A stretch of 24,663 nucleotides of DNA from positions 1 to 24,663 of the forward strand of contig DALTWG010000022.1 in assembly GCA_029987245.1 (NCBI GenBank), read 5' to 3'. A program made the position numbers and the translations under genes. Numbering within the stretch: the stretch's first letter is position 1; every line of letters starts with the position of its first letter. This DNA is from Methanocorpusculum sp. Lineage in GTDB: Archaea > Halobacteriota > Methanomicrobia > Methanomicrobiales > Methanocorpusculaceae. Of the stretch, positions 1 to 6,553 are shown piece after piece. The notes below the pieces were generated by a model. The model saw only the letters and a list, made by a program, of their open reading frames with translations, was not told the origin of the DNA and did no database searches.

Positions 1-84
1 CCTCCGCTACGTAAGCCTGCATCTTTTCGCCCCCCTCCGCTACGTAAGCCGGTATCTTATTAGCCCCCCTCCGCTACGTAAGCC
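1..84. repeat. 33-34 bp tandem repeat, three units, cut by the window edge
   Basis: The 17-mer cctccgctacgtaagcc occurs exactly at 1-17, 34-50 and 68-84, a period of 33 then 34 bases. The 16-17 bases between copies are also similar (a tatctt-like core followed by a run of C). The core contains the palindrome TACGTA. The array starts at base 1, so it probably continues to the left. The interval is far too short for a CRISPR spacer. It could be a protein-binding array, a minisatellite, or the end of a repetitive coding sequence outside the window. Confidence 0.85.
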
Positions 85-280
85 CGAAAGCGAACACCCG
101 TGGCGGGGCCGGGGAGATAAGGAGGCTGATGCACCCGGGAGACAAAAGCGACAGAGACGATACCGGGTCCGGCGGCTGCATGCTGAAAAACAAAACATGC
201 AAACCCCCGGGAAAATGAAAGACTCATCATTTGCAGAATCAAACAACAAACTAATGACAATAACAATTTTAAAAGTAATA

Positions 281-322
281 TTCCGGGATTATGCAGGTTC
301 CGATCCTGTCACGCCCCCGGAG
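281..322. other. Two-tier hairpin of unknown role
   Basis: The outer stem pairs TCCGGG (282-287) with CCCGGA (316-321), with a possible extra T-G pair. The inner stem pairs CAGG (294-297) with CCTG (305-308) around the seven-base loop TTCCGAT. The inner arm superficially resembles a tRNA T-arm, but no anticodon or D arm lies upstream. It may be an RNA structure, a terminator-like element from a neighbour, or chance. Confidence 0.35.
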
Positions 323-488
323 TGTTCCCATTATAGACCTTGGGTTACTATAATATAAGACGTGGAAGAATAAATAGTATTAGTGTTTAAAGAGAGGAGA
401 TAATTGCCCCTCCCCTCCCGGCAGCATACGTGAAACGAACAACTGCTAAAATAAAAAACACACCATTCATAATAAAGGAACACCAATA

Positions 489-497
489 ACTTATACC
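489..497 (+). promoter_or_regulatory. TATA-like box of the 521 gene
   Basis: The AT-rich stretch acttatacc lies 24-32 bases ahead of the ATG at 521. In archaea, transcription starts about 25 bases downstream of the TATA box, so the mRNA would be leaderless or nearly so. This fits the lack of a clear Shine-Dalgarno sequence. Confidence 0.4.
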
Positions 498-520
498 ATA
501 CCTCACACCGGAATGAAAAA

Positions 521-1069
521 ATGGCGAAACGAAAAGAATATACCGATGCTGAATTAAAAGAAATCGCCGTCAAAAAAGCACGCAATATCTGGAATGAACC
601 GATAGAACACGCCTTTTGCATAGATTGCGAAGCAAATATACAACCCTCGCGCATCGGAACAGACGGTAGCGTCTACGTATCCGAAATACAGGCAAAAACA
701 GCACGCTACGTAGTACATAACCACCCCCACCCCTGCAAAGAACCCTCAACATTTTCCGGAGCTGACGTCTATGCCCTGCTTCATTTCAGACTGAATGAAA
801 TAATTGTATGCAGCTATGGCACCATATTTTCCATGTCCAACAACGGCTGCAAACTTCCCGCCTCAGAAGTTGAAAAACAAATGGACAGTGAATTTCGAAA
901 AATTGACCACAAATATCAGAAAAAATATTTGAACGAAGCCGCATCCGCATCCGACTCCAAATTAAAAGCAGCATATAAAGCATACCTGATAAGCATAGAA
1001 CAGGAATACCGCATTTGGCTGAAAAACTATGCCCTTGAGAATAACTTAATCTACATGGAGGTCGAATAA
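521..1069 (+). CDS. Hypothetical protein with a JAMM/RadC-like metal-binding motif
   Basis: This is a 182-residue protein I do not recognise as a named family. Residues 66-82 hold His66-Asn-His68-Pro, then ten residues, then Ser79-Gly-Ala-Asp82. That is the H-x-H-P...S-x-x-D signature of JAB/MPN (JAMM) metalloprotease folds and of RadC. The spacing between the second His and Ser is longer than the usual seven. An acidic residue such as Glu38 or Glu55 could complete the site. The second half (about 110-182) is charged and probably helical, with no membrane segment. If active, it would be a zinc peptidase or isopeptidase-like enzyme; if not, a binding domain. It is followed six bases later by a small ORF. 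The start at 521 fits the TATA-like box. Its AT-rich composition suggests an accessory gene. Confidence 0.75.
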   Translation: MAKRKEYTDAELKEIAVKKARNIWNEPIEHAFCIDCEANIQPSRIGTDGSVYVSEIQAKTARYVVHNHPHPCKEPSTFSGADVYALLHFRLNEIIVCSYGTIFSMSNNGCKLPASEVEKQMDSEFRKIDHKYQKKYLNEAASASDSKLKAAYKAYLISIEQEYRIWLKNYALENNLIYMEVE

Positions 1070-1075
1070 TATAGT

Positions 1076-1195
1076 ATGACAGAAATGGTGATACTTGGCA
1101 ACAGACCGCGTGCACTTTCCTTTGAAGAATTCAAAGAAAAAGTGTACATAATCAGAAAACAAAAGGAACCGGAAAAAAATACCCCTAAAGAATAA
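1076..1195 (+). CDS. Small ORF, 39 residues, downstream of the JAMM-like gene
   Basis: ATG at 1076 opens a 39-codon frame ending in TAA. The product starts MTEMVILGNRPRALSFEEF and ends in a very charged lysine/glutamate tail. GGAGG at 1057-1061, inside the end of the upstream gene, could serve as a ribosome binding site, though 14 bases of spacing is long. Only six bases separate it from the upstream stop, so the two are probably co-transcribed. I recognise no domain. It may be a partner or regulator of the JAMM-like protein, or not a gene at all. Confidence 0.45.
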   Translation: MTEMVILGNRPRALSFEEFKEKVYIIRKQKEPEKNTPKE

Positions 1196-1300
1196 CCGCG
1201 GTATTTCACTATTCTCCCGCTCTGATATCCTCCTGCACTGATATCCATCCCCTCCCCCTCCCGCAAACCATATCTTTCCATACAACCAACATAACACCCA

Positions 1301-2251
1301 ATGACAACATACCTCGTAACCGGCGGAGCAGGCTTTATCGGCTCACATATAGCAGAAGAACTCATCAGACAAAACCACGACGTAATCGTCCTCGACGACA
1401 TGACCGCAGGACGCGAAATAAACCTCCGCGCCAACCCCAAAGCTGAATTCATCCACGGCACCATAACCGACACATCCCTCCTCAATACCATCTGCAAAAC
1501 AAACGACATCGACGGCATCTTCCACCTGGCCGCCGTTGCAAGCGTCAAAAAATCCGTCGAAAACCCCTCCCTCGTCCACGAAGTAAACGTCACCGGCACC
1601 TTAAACGTCCTCGAAGCCGCCCGGAAAAACAATGTCAGAAAAGTAGTCCTCTCAGCCTCCGCCGCCGCCTACGGCGACAACCCCGTCTTCCCCAAAAAAG
1701 AAAGCATGCTCCCCGAACCACTCTCCCCCTACGCCGTATCCAAAATCGCCGGAGAAATGTACTGCAAAGTCTTTGCAGAACTCTACGGCCTCAAAACCGT
1801 CTCCCTTCGCTACTTCAACGTCTTCGGCCCCCGCCAGGACCCCAACGGCGAATATGCAGCCGTCATTCCCAAATTCACCGAAAAAATCACCCGCGGCGAG
1901 AGTCCTACCGTCTTTGGCGACGGCTGCCAGACACGCGACTTTGTCTATGTCAAAGACGTAGCACAGGCAAACCTCAAGGCAATGGGTGTCACAGGCAGAC
2001 CGGAAAACAAAGACGCCTGCGGCCTCTTTAACATCGGAACCGGCATCCAGACCTCGCTCAACGACCTTGCCGAAATGATAATGCAGGCCGCTTCAAAACG
2101 CGTTGCAATGCGCTATGAAGCAGCCCGCGAAGGAGATGTGCGCTATTCCGTGGCGGATATATCGCTTGCCCGCGAAGTGCTCGGCTATGCACCGGAATGG
2201 AACCTTGCAGAAGGGATAAAAGAAACGGTAAGGTATTTCCAGGGGCTGTAA
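1301..2251 (+). CDS. NAD-dependent epimerase, UDP-glucose 4-epimerase (GalE) type
   Basis: This 316-residue extended short-chain dehydrogenase most likely interconverts UDP-glucose and UDP-galactose, or the N-acetyl forms, in the cytoplasm, feeding sugar nucleotides to surface glycan synthesis. The NAD-binding GGAGFIGSH loop is at residues 8-16 (Gly8, Gly11, Gly14). The catalytic Tyr144-x-x-x-Lys148 sits in SPYAVSK, with the SASAAAYGD segment supplying the serine near 120. RYFNVFGPRQDP is the typical substrate-loop sequence of this family. The length is normal and the domain is complete. A pyrimidine-rich leader precedes it (1200-1300), with a possible TATA-like ccatatctt at 1268. The third codon positions are almost all A or C in the first 100 codons, and far less so at the end. 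GalE itself versus a close relative such as a UDP-GlcNAc or UDP-glucuronate epimerase cannot be told from sequence alone. Confidence 0.92.
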   Translation: MTTYLVTGGAGFIGSHIAEELIRQNHDVIVLDDMTAGREINLRANPKAEFIHGTITDTSLLNTICKTNDIDGIFHLAAVASVKKSVENPSLVHEVNVTGTLNVLEAARKNNVRKVVLSASAAAYGDNPVFPKKESMLPEPLSPYAVSKIAGEMYCKVFAELYGLKTVSLRYFNVFGPRQDPNGEYAAVIPKFTEKITRGESPTVFGDGCQTRDFVYVKDVAQANLKAMGVTGRPENKDACGLFNIGTGIQTSLNDLAEMIMQAASKRVAMRYEAAREGDVRYSVADISLAREVLGYAPEWNLAEGIKETVRYFQGL

Positions 2252-2290
2252 GGGTATTGGATAGTCCCCTCTCTCCGCATCGCATCCTCA

Positions 2291-2300
2291 GATATTTAAA
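2291..2300 (+). promoter_or_regulatory. TATA-like box of the small ORF/protease pair
   Basis: gatatttaaa lies 32-41 bases ahead of the ATG at 2332, a fair archaeal TATA position. It would drive both the 51-residue ORF and the protease gene that follows three bases after it. Confidence 0.4.
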
Positions 2301-2331
2301 GTAGAACATACAATTACATTATAGTGATATT

Positions 2332-2487
2332 ATGCGTACTTATACTGAAAAAGAGATACAGGATTTTTTTACAGAAATGAATATGATAAAAAAATCAACA
2401 CCATATCTCCAAACCTATCTGCAACCGGTAGAAGAAGAAAGGTATGTATATACAGTTGGCAACAAATCAACCGTAAAACCAGAGTAA
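2332..2487 (+). CDS. Small ORF, 51 residues, upstream of the SDH-type protease
   Basis: ATG at 2332 opens 51 codons ending in TAA. The product (MRTYTEKEIQDFFTEMN...) is soluble and charged, with tyrosines in the second half and no domain I recognise. A TATA-like box sits at the right distance upstream. Only three bases separate its stop from the next ATG, so the two are likely one transcript and may be translationally coupled. Its reality rests on this arrangement, not on homology. Confidence 0.5.
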   Translation: MRTYTEKEIQDFFTEMNMIKKSTPYLQTYLQPVEEERYVYTVGNKSTVKPE

Positions 2488-2490
2488 AAT

Positions 2491-3408
2491 ATGCCCGGAC
2501 TCGGAGAAATAATACAGGAAATAGCCGAATCCAACAACAACTAGGATCTAATCCGGCGTAAATACCTCGATAATTTATCTAAATTAACCGGACGAAACGT
2601 CATTGCATATTATTCCGGCTGGCTGCAGTTCCCGCGATCGACAGACCTGGAAATATCTGACAATGACATGAACGGCTTTATGGAAACGGTCCATGGTCTG
2701 GACAGAACCAAAGGTCTTGATCTCCTTATTCACACACCCGGCGGAAGTATTTCTGCAGCAGAATCTATAGTTACCTGCCTGCATGACATGTTTCAGGGGA
2801 ATTTGCGAGCTATAGTTCCACAGCTTGCCATGTCAGCAGGAACTATGATTGCATGTTCAACAAAAGAAATCCTGATGGGAAAAGAATCATCTCTGGGGCC
2901 GACAGATCCGCAGATAACAATCAGGACAACAACCGGTCCCCAATCAATACCTGCCTTGGCGATTCTGGAAGAATTCAGCCAGGCAAGAGAAGAATGTCTA
3001 AGCGACCCGAATAAAATGAATTTCTGGCATCCGATATTATCACAGTATCATCCCGGTTTGATAATTATGCTCCAGAATTCCGTTGCCTTATCAAAAGACT
3101 TTACCAGCAGGTGGCTTATGGAAAATATGTTTCAGGACAATCCCGATAGAAATGCAATCGTATCAAAAATCGTAGATTCTCTTTGTAATAATAAAGATAA
3201 CAAAGAACACGGCCGACATCTTTCTGCAAAACAATGCCGTGAAATCGGATTAAAAATAGCAATGCTTGAAGATAATCAGAAGCTGCAGGACGCTGTTTTA
3301 TCCGTTCACCACGCATATACCATGACGTTAAGTTCAACAAACGCTGTGAAGATTATTGAAAATCAAAACGGTTCTGCATTCATGATTCATGCAAATAAAG
3401 TGCAGTGA
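2491..3408 (+). pseudogene. SDH/SppA-like serine protease gene with in-frame TAG at codon 18
   Basis: Read through the stop, this is a 305-residue protein of the serine dehydrogenase proteinase (SDH, ClpP-fold) family. From my memory of the family, the segments RRKYL, GRNVIAYYSGWLQ, HGLDRTKGLDLLIHTPGG and LAMSAGTMIA are typical. The nucleophile would be Ser115 in MSAGTM, and HTPGG (81-85) would form the oxyanion-hole loop. A TAG at 2542-2544 interrupts the frame after MPGLGEIIQEIAESNNN. The family-like sequence resumes at once in the same frame (DLIRRKYLDNLSKLTGRNV), so this is a nonsense codon and not a frameshift. The next in-frame ATG is 2668, which would give 246 residues lacking a conserved stretch. 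Options are a recent nonsense mutation, readthrough, or pyrrolysine insertion. No transmembrane segment or signal peptide is seen. Confidence 0.85.
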
Positions 3409-3500
3409 ATTTGAGTAACCTTCATAAAATCAGAACATTGCCGCACTGACACTGCCAGTCTTATCTGATTGAAAATATTTGCTGTAATGGCATCCTGGGA

Positions 3501-3508
3501 TATATATT
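3501..3508 (+). promoter_or_regulatory. TATA box of the first DUF1616 gene
   Basis: tatatatt, in the context ggatatatattgc, is a good archaeal TATA box. A start 25-30 bases downstream falls near 3528-3533, just where the sequence shared with the second DUF1616 gene begins. That shared segment would then be the 5' untranslated leader, and the ATG at 3574 the true start. Confidence 0.55.
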
Positions 3509-3528
3509 GCATGGGTGCAATACCTCTC

Positions 3529-3573
3529 TCTCGAAACACTCAATACTCATCCCGACAAATACATAACACAAAT
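3529..3573 (+). repeat. Leader repeat, copy 1 (before the first DUF1616 gene)
   Basis: About 45 bases starting tctcgaaacactcaatactc match 5357-5400 ahead of the second DUF1616 gene with only a few differences, and end exactly at the ATG in both places. Noncoding identity this high between genes whose codons have diverged suggests either a functional leader or the edge of the duplicated unit. Confidence 0.8.
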
Positions 3574-5175
3574 ATGTCCGAAAAACTGCAGTCCCTCAAA
3601 GAGTTCCTCAAACCCAAAAATTTCCCCAAAGACATAATCCTCATTATTCTCTGGCTTGCAATCGCCGTAATAACCATATATTCCCCGGCGGTCAACGAAA
3701 CATTTCTGCGCATCGTCTTTACCGTCCCCGTCATATTATTCATCCCCGGCTACGCTTTAATTGCAGCACTCTTCCCCCGCGCCCGCATCGAAGGAAAAGG
3801 CATCAACGGCATAGAACGCTTTGCCTTATCTGTTGGACTCTCCATAGCAGTTGTACCCCTTATCGGACTCGCGCTCAACTACACCCCCTTTGGCATCCGC
3901 CTCGACCCTGTTGTTATCTGCCTGGTCATATTCACCCTCATAATGGCGGTAATTACCCTCATCAGAAGAGGCATCACCGCGGCAGAAGAACGCTTCTATG
4001 TACCCTTTGAAAAAATATTCCCCTCCGTGAAAAACGCGCTCTTTTCCAAAGAGCAGAAACCGGTTGAAAAAGTACTCTCCGTAATTCTCATCATCGCCAT
4101 TCTCATAGCTGCAGTAACAACCGTATATGTCATTGTAAACCCTAAAGACGGCGAGAAATTCACCGAATTCTACATCCTCGGCGCGGACAAAATGGCAGAC
4201 AACTACCCGGCGAAGTTTGACGAAAACGCCGAACAGAGCGTCTATGTCGGTGTGAAAAACCATGAATACCGCGATGTAACCTACACAATGGATGTTTTGT
4301 TCCTCAACGCGGAGTGGGATGATGAGACAAACTCCTCGAAGATAAACAAGGAAATGTCTTATGTGCGCGTCAGCATTCCGGTTGAAAACGCCGGCGAATA
4401 TCTGGAACCGTTCAGCTTCACCATCTCGGACATATCCTACAACCGGGTTGAATTCCTGCTCTATGACGACACCAATGTCCCGGCCCAAGACGCCACTGCA
4501 CAGGAAAAAATGGATGCGGCATACAGAGACCTCCATCTGTGGGTTACGGTGAACGAACACAAGTTCTTCACGCTGTTTGAGGTTACCTCGATTAATCCGG
4601 ACGCCTCAGAGGAAACATCTGCAAAAGAGCTTGAAAATGTTGTCAGCGATACCGGATTGGAGGAAACTGAGGAAACCGCGGCAGCTGCGCAGGAGACAGA
4701 AACCTCTGCAGATGCCTGGAATGAATCCGCGGTGCAGATGACAAAATACACCGGCGGCATTCTTAACATGCCGACCACTCTTGCAACGATACAAAGCACA
4801 GGCATTGTCCGGCCGGTTGGCGGTACACCAACGTATCCGGAGAGTTCCTATACCTGGTACAATCCGGCAAAGGTTCTTGTGCACCTGTATAACCATGAGT
4901 ATGCCGAGATGACCTATACGGTGGATGTGGTTCTTCTCCAGAACAAAGGAACAAGTATCGGCAAGACATGGACTCTTGACCGGTTCAGCATAACTGCAGC
5001 AGACGGCGCCGAGGTGAACGAGGTCTATGACTTTACGCTGTGGAAGGATGAGTATAATGAGGTTGCCTTCCTGCTGTATAAGGATGATGATACGGTTCCG
5101 GCGTTTGACGCGGGATATGCGGACAAGGCGGTATTGGCATCTTCGGAGAAGCGCATTGAGGTGATGTTTGGGTAA
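3574..5175 (+). CDS. DUF1616-type membrane protein, long copy with doubled ectodomain
   Basis: This 533-residue integral membrane protein is of unknown biochemical role. The N-terminal third has five hydrophobic segments, around FPKDIILIILWLAIAV, FLRIVFTVPVILFIPGYAL, FALSVGLSIAVVPLIGLAL, VVICLVIFTLIMAVITLI and VLSVILIIAILIAAVTTVY. This is the DUF1616 layout common next to archaeal glycosyltransferase clusters. The rest is a large, probably extracellular region. It contains two related modules: NHEYRDVTYTMDVLFL recurs as NHEYAEMTYTVDVVLL, and YNRVEFLLYDD as YNEVAFLLYKDDD. They are joined by an acidic Ser/Thr/Glu-rich linker (about ETSAKELENVVSDTGLEETE). I chose 3574 over the in-frame ATG at 3469 because the 45 bases before it are conserved as a noncoding leader ahead of the sister gene. 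It may be a surface-glycan-associated or cell-envelope structural protein. Confidence 0.85.
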   Translation: MSEKLQSLKEFLKPKNFPKDIILIILWLAIAVITIYSPAVNETFLRIVFTVPVILFIPGYALIAALFPRARIEGKGINGIERFALSVGLSIAVVPLIGLALNYTPFGIRLDPVVICLVIFTLIMAVITLIRRGITAAEERFYVPFEKIFPSVKNALFSKEQKPVEKVLSVILIIAILIAAVTTVYVIVNPKDGEKFTEFYILGADKMADNYPAKFDENAEQSVYVGVKNHEYRDVTYTMDVLFLNAEWDDETNSSKINKEMSYVRVSIPVENAGEYLEPFSFTISDISYNRVEFLLYDDTNVPAQDATAQEKMDAAYRDLHLWVTVNEHKFFTLFEVTSINPDASEETSAKELENVVSDTGLEETEETAAAAQETETSADAWNESAVQMTKYTGGILNMPTTLATIQSTGIVRPVGGTPTYPESSYTWYNPAKVLVHLYNHEYAEMTYTVDVVLLQNKGTSIGKTWTLDRFSITAADGAEVNEVYDFTLWKDEYNEVAFLLYKDDDTVPAFDAGYADKAVLASSEKRIEVMFG

Positions 5176-5234
5176 TTCCCCGGGTGTCCCGGCATTCGCT
5201 CACCGCCGTATCCATGGAAAAATAACGGCCGGAC

Positions 5235-5362
5235 AAAAGGAGAAGCGGCAGGGAGAGGAAAGAGGAACAAAAGACGCAGCCTTTTCCTTCTTCCCTTTTT
5301 TCTCCCTCCTTACCTCCCATCCTGCCTTCCCTCCTCCCGTCTTCTCTCCCCTCCTGTCTCGA
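5235..5362. other. Homopurine then homopyrimidine tract between the DUF1616 genes
   Basis: About 40 almost pure purines (5235-5275) are followed, after acgcag, by some 85 bases that are nearly all C and T (5279-5362). The two arms can pair imperfectly (AAAAG with CTTTT, GGGAG with CTCCC), so the RNA could form a long hairpin acting as terminator for the upstream gene. No gene lies here. Confidence 0.6.
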
Positions 5363-5400
5363 AATACTCAATACTCATCCGGACAAATACATAGATAATC
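5357..5400 (+). repeat. Leader repeat, copy 2 (before the second DUF1616 gene)
   Basis: Partner of 3529-3573; it begins tctcgaaatactcaatactc and runs to the ATG at 5401. Unlike copy 1 it has no TATA box ahead of it, only the C/T tract, so the promoter was either left behind in the duplication or this gene is transcribed from upstream. Confidence 0.8.
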
Positions 5401-6384
5401 ATGTCTGAAACCCTGCGGTCTTTCAAGGAGATGCTTCATCCGAAAAATTTCCCCAAAGACATAGCCCTTGTCCTCATCTGGCTGGTCCTCACGGTACTTG
5501 CCGTATATGTGCCGGTGGTCAGTGATTCATGTATCCGCATTATTTTCACCGTCCCGGTACTGTTGTTTATCCCGGGCTATGTGCTGACCGCAGCTTTGTT
5601 TCCCAACCGCCTTTCCGAAAAGAAAGGCATTGACGGCATAGAGCGCTTTGCTCTTTCGGTCGGTCTTTCGGTTGCCGTTGTTCCGCTCATCGGTCTTGTG
5701 CTTAATTACACGCCGTTTGGCATCCGTCTGGACCCGATTACTGTCTGTCTTGTTGTATTTACGCTTGTAATGGTGCTTGTCACTCTTATCAGGAGAGCGT
5801 CTCTGCCACTAGAAAATCAGTTTTATGTGCCGTTTGAGAGGGTTGTTCCTGCGGTGAAAAACGAGCTGTTTGCCAAAGACGATAAAAAATTCGACCGGGT
5901 TCTTTCGGTTATTCTTATCGTTGTTATTGCGGCAGTTGTCATAACGGCGGTGTGTGTCATTGTGTTTCCAAGTGCCGGGGAAAAGTTCACGGAATTTTAT
6001 ATTCTGGGCACGGATAAAACGGCTGATAAATATCCGTCGCAGTTTAATGCAGGCAAGGAGCAGTTTGTCTGGATTGGGGTGGAAAATCATGAGGCGCGGG
6101 ATGTAGGTTATACGATGGATGTTTTGTTTCTGAATGCTGCGTGGGATGATGAGTCGTCTTCGCTGAAGATTGATAAGGAGATGGCATACGCGCGTGTCTC
6201 GATTCCGGTTGAGGACGGGGGGGAGTATCTGGAGAAATACAGTTTTACGGTGCCGGATAAATCATACAACCGGGTTGAGTTTCTGCTGTACGGGGATGAG
6301 GGGGTACCGGATGAGGGGGCAGCGGCTGAGGAGAAGATGGATGCGGCGTATAGAGAGCTGCATTTGTGGGTGACGGTGAGTTAA
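5401..6384 (+). CDS. DUF1616-type membrane protein, short copy ended by a premature stop
   Basis: This 327-residue protein is a clear paralogue of the product at 3574-5175: five N-terminal membrane segments and one ectodomain module ending LHLWVTVS. Protein similarity is high throughout (for example LNYTPFGIRLDP, KFTEFYILG, NRVEFLLY), while codon choice differs, with many more G and T third positions. At the TAA (6382-6384) the long copy reads GAA. After the stop, the same frame still encodes FF-LFEV-SI, matching FFTLFEVTSI of the long copy. So this gene lost its C-terminus by a nonsense change, and the second ectodomain module is missing altogether. The remaining protein has its membrane core and one module and may still be made and work. 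Confidence 0.82.
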   Translation: MSETLRSFKEMLHPKNFPKDIALVLIWLVLTVLAVYVPVVSDSCIRIIFTVPVLLFIPGYVLTAALFPNRLSEKKGIDGIERFALSVGLSVAVVPLIGLVLNYTPFGIRLDPITVCLVVFTLVMVLVTLIRRASLPLENQFYVPFERVVPAVKNELFAKDDKKFDRVLSVILIVVIAAVVITAVCVIVFPSAGEKFTEFYILGTDKTADKYPSQFNAGKEQFVWIGVENHEARDVGYTMDVLFLNAAWDDESSSLKIDKEMAYARVSIPVEDGGEYLEKYSFTVPDKSYNRVEFLLYGDEGVPDEGAAAEEKMDAAYRELHLWVTVS

Positions 6385-6420
6385 GTTAGATTTTTCCTGC
6401 TGTTTGAGGTGAAATCGATA
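6385..6420 (+). pseudogene. Untranslated remnant of the short DUF1616 gene
   Basis: Directly after the stop, codons for VRFFLLFEVKSI align without gaps to EHKFFTLFEVTSI-like residues of the long copy. Similarity fades after about 6420, where the promoter of the next gene begins. Confidence 0.7.
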
Positions 6421-6486
6421 CATCAGGAGTTGTCCAAAGGTCACTCTGTGAATCCGGTGATTTCGGAGACAAATATAGGCATGGTT

Positions 6487-6496
6487 TGTATATATT
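6487..6496 (+). promoter_or_regulatory. TATA box of the 6554 gene
   Basis: tgtatatatt lies 58-67 bases ahead of the ATG at 6554, which would give a leader of roughly 30 bases. A second AT-rich word (actataaat, about 6544-6552) is too close to the start codon to serve. The sequence from here on is markedly AT-richer than what lies to the left. Confidence 0.45.
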
Positions 6497-6553
6497 CCAT
6501 GGCTATTATGAAATTATTAATAGTTTAAGAACAAATATTAATGCACTATAAAT

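Larger units (their letters stand above)
85..520. other. Gene-free stretch before the JAMM-like gene
   Basis: I see no convincing gene in these 436 bases. The minus-strand open frames across it run through the tandem repeat, have cysteine- and arginine-rich compositions and no recognisable motif. It holds a short GCATG/CATGC inverted repeat (178-200), a two-tier hairpin (281-322) and AT-rich sequence from about 330 on, ending in the likely promoter of the gene at 521. Confidence 0.5.

Noticed and set aside
1..84. CRISPR array
   Set aside because: Repeat cores are 17 bases with only 16-17 bases between them, and the intervening sequences resemble each other, so this is a tandem repeat.
40..266. 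Minus-strand open frames of about 69 residues
   Set aside because: They read through the tandem repeat, have odd Cys/Arg-rich composition and no start signal or motif.
293..322. tRNA gene
   Set aside because: Only a T-arm-like hairpin is present; no acceptor, D or anticodon arm can be folded upstream, and the loop departs from the TTCRANY consensus.
3469..3573. N-terminal extension of the first DUF1616 protein
   Set aside because: The last 45 of these 105 bases are a noncoding leader shared with the sister gene, and the TATA box lies inside the would-be coding part.
5168..5398. Plus-strand 76-residue frame between the DUF1616 genes
   Set aside because: It translates the purine and pyrimidine tracts into low-complexity sequence and overlaps the leader repeat.
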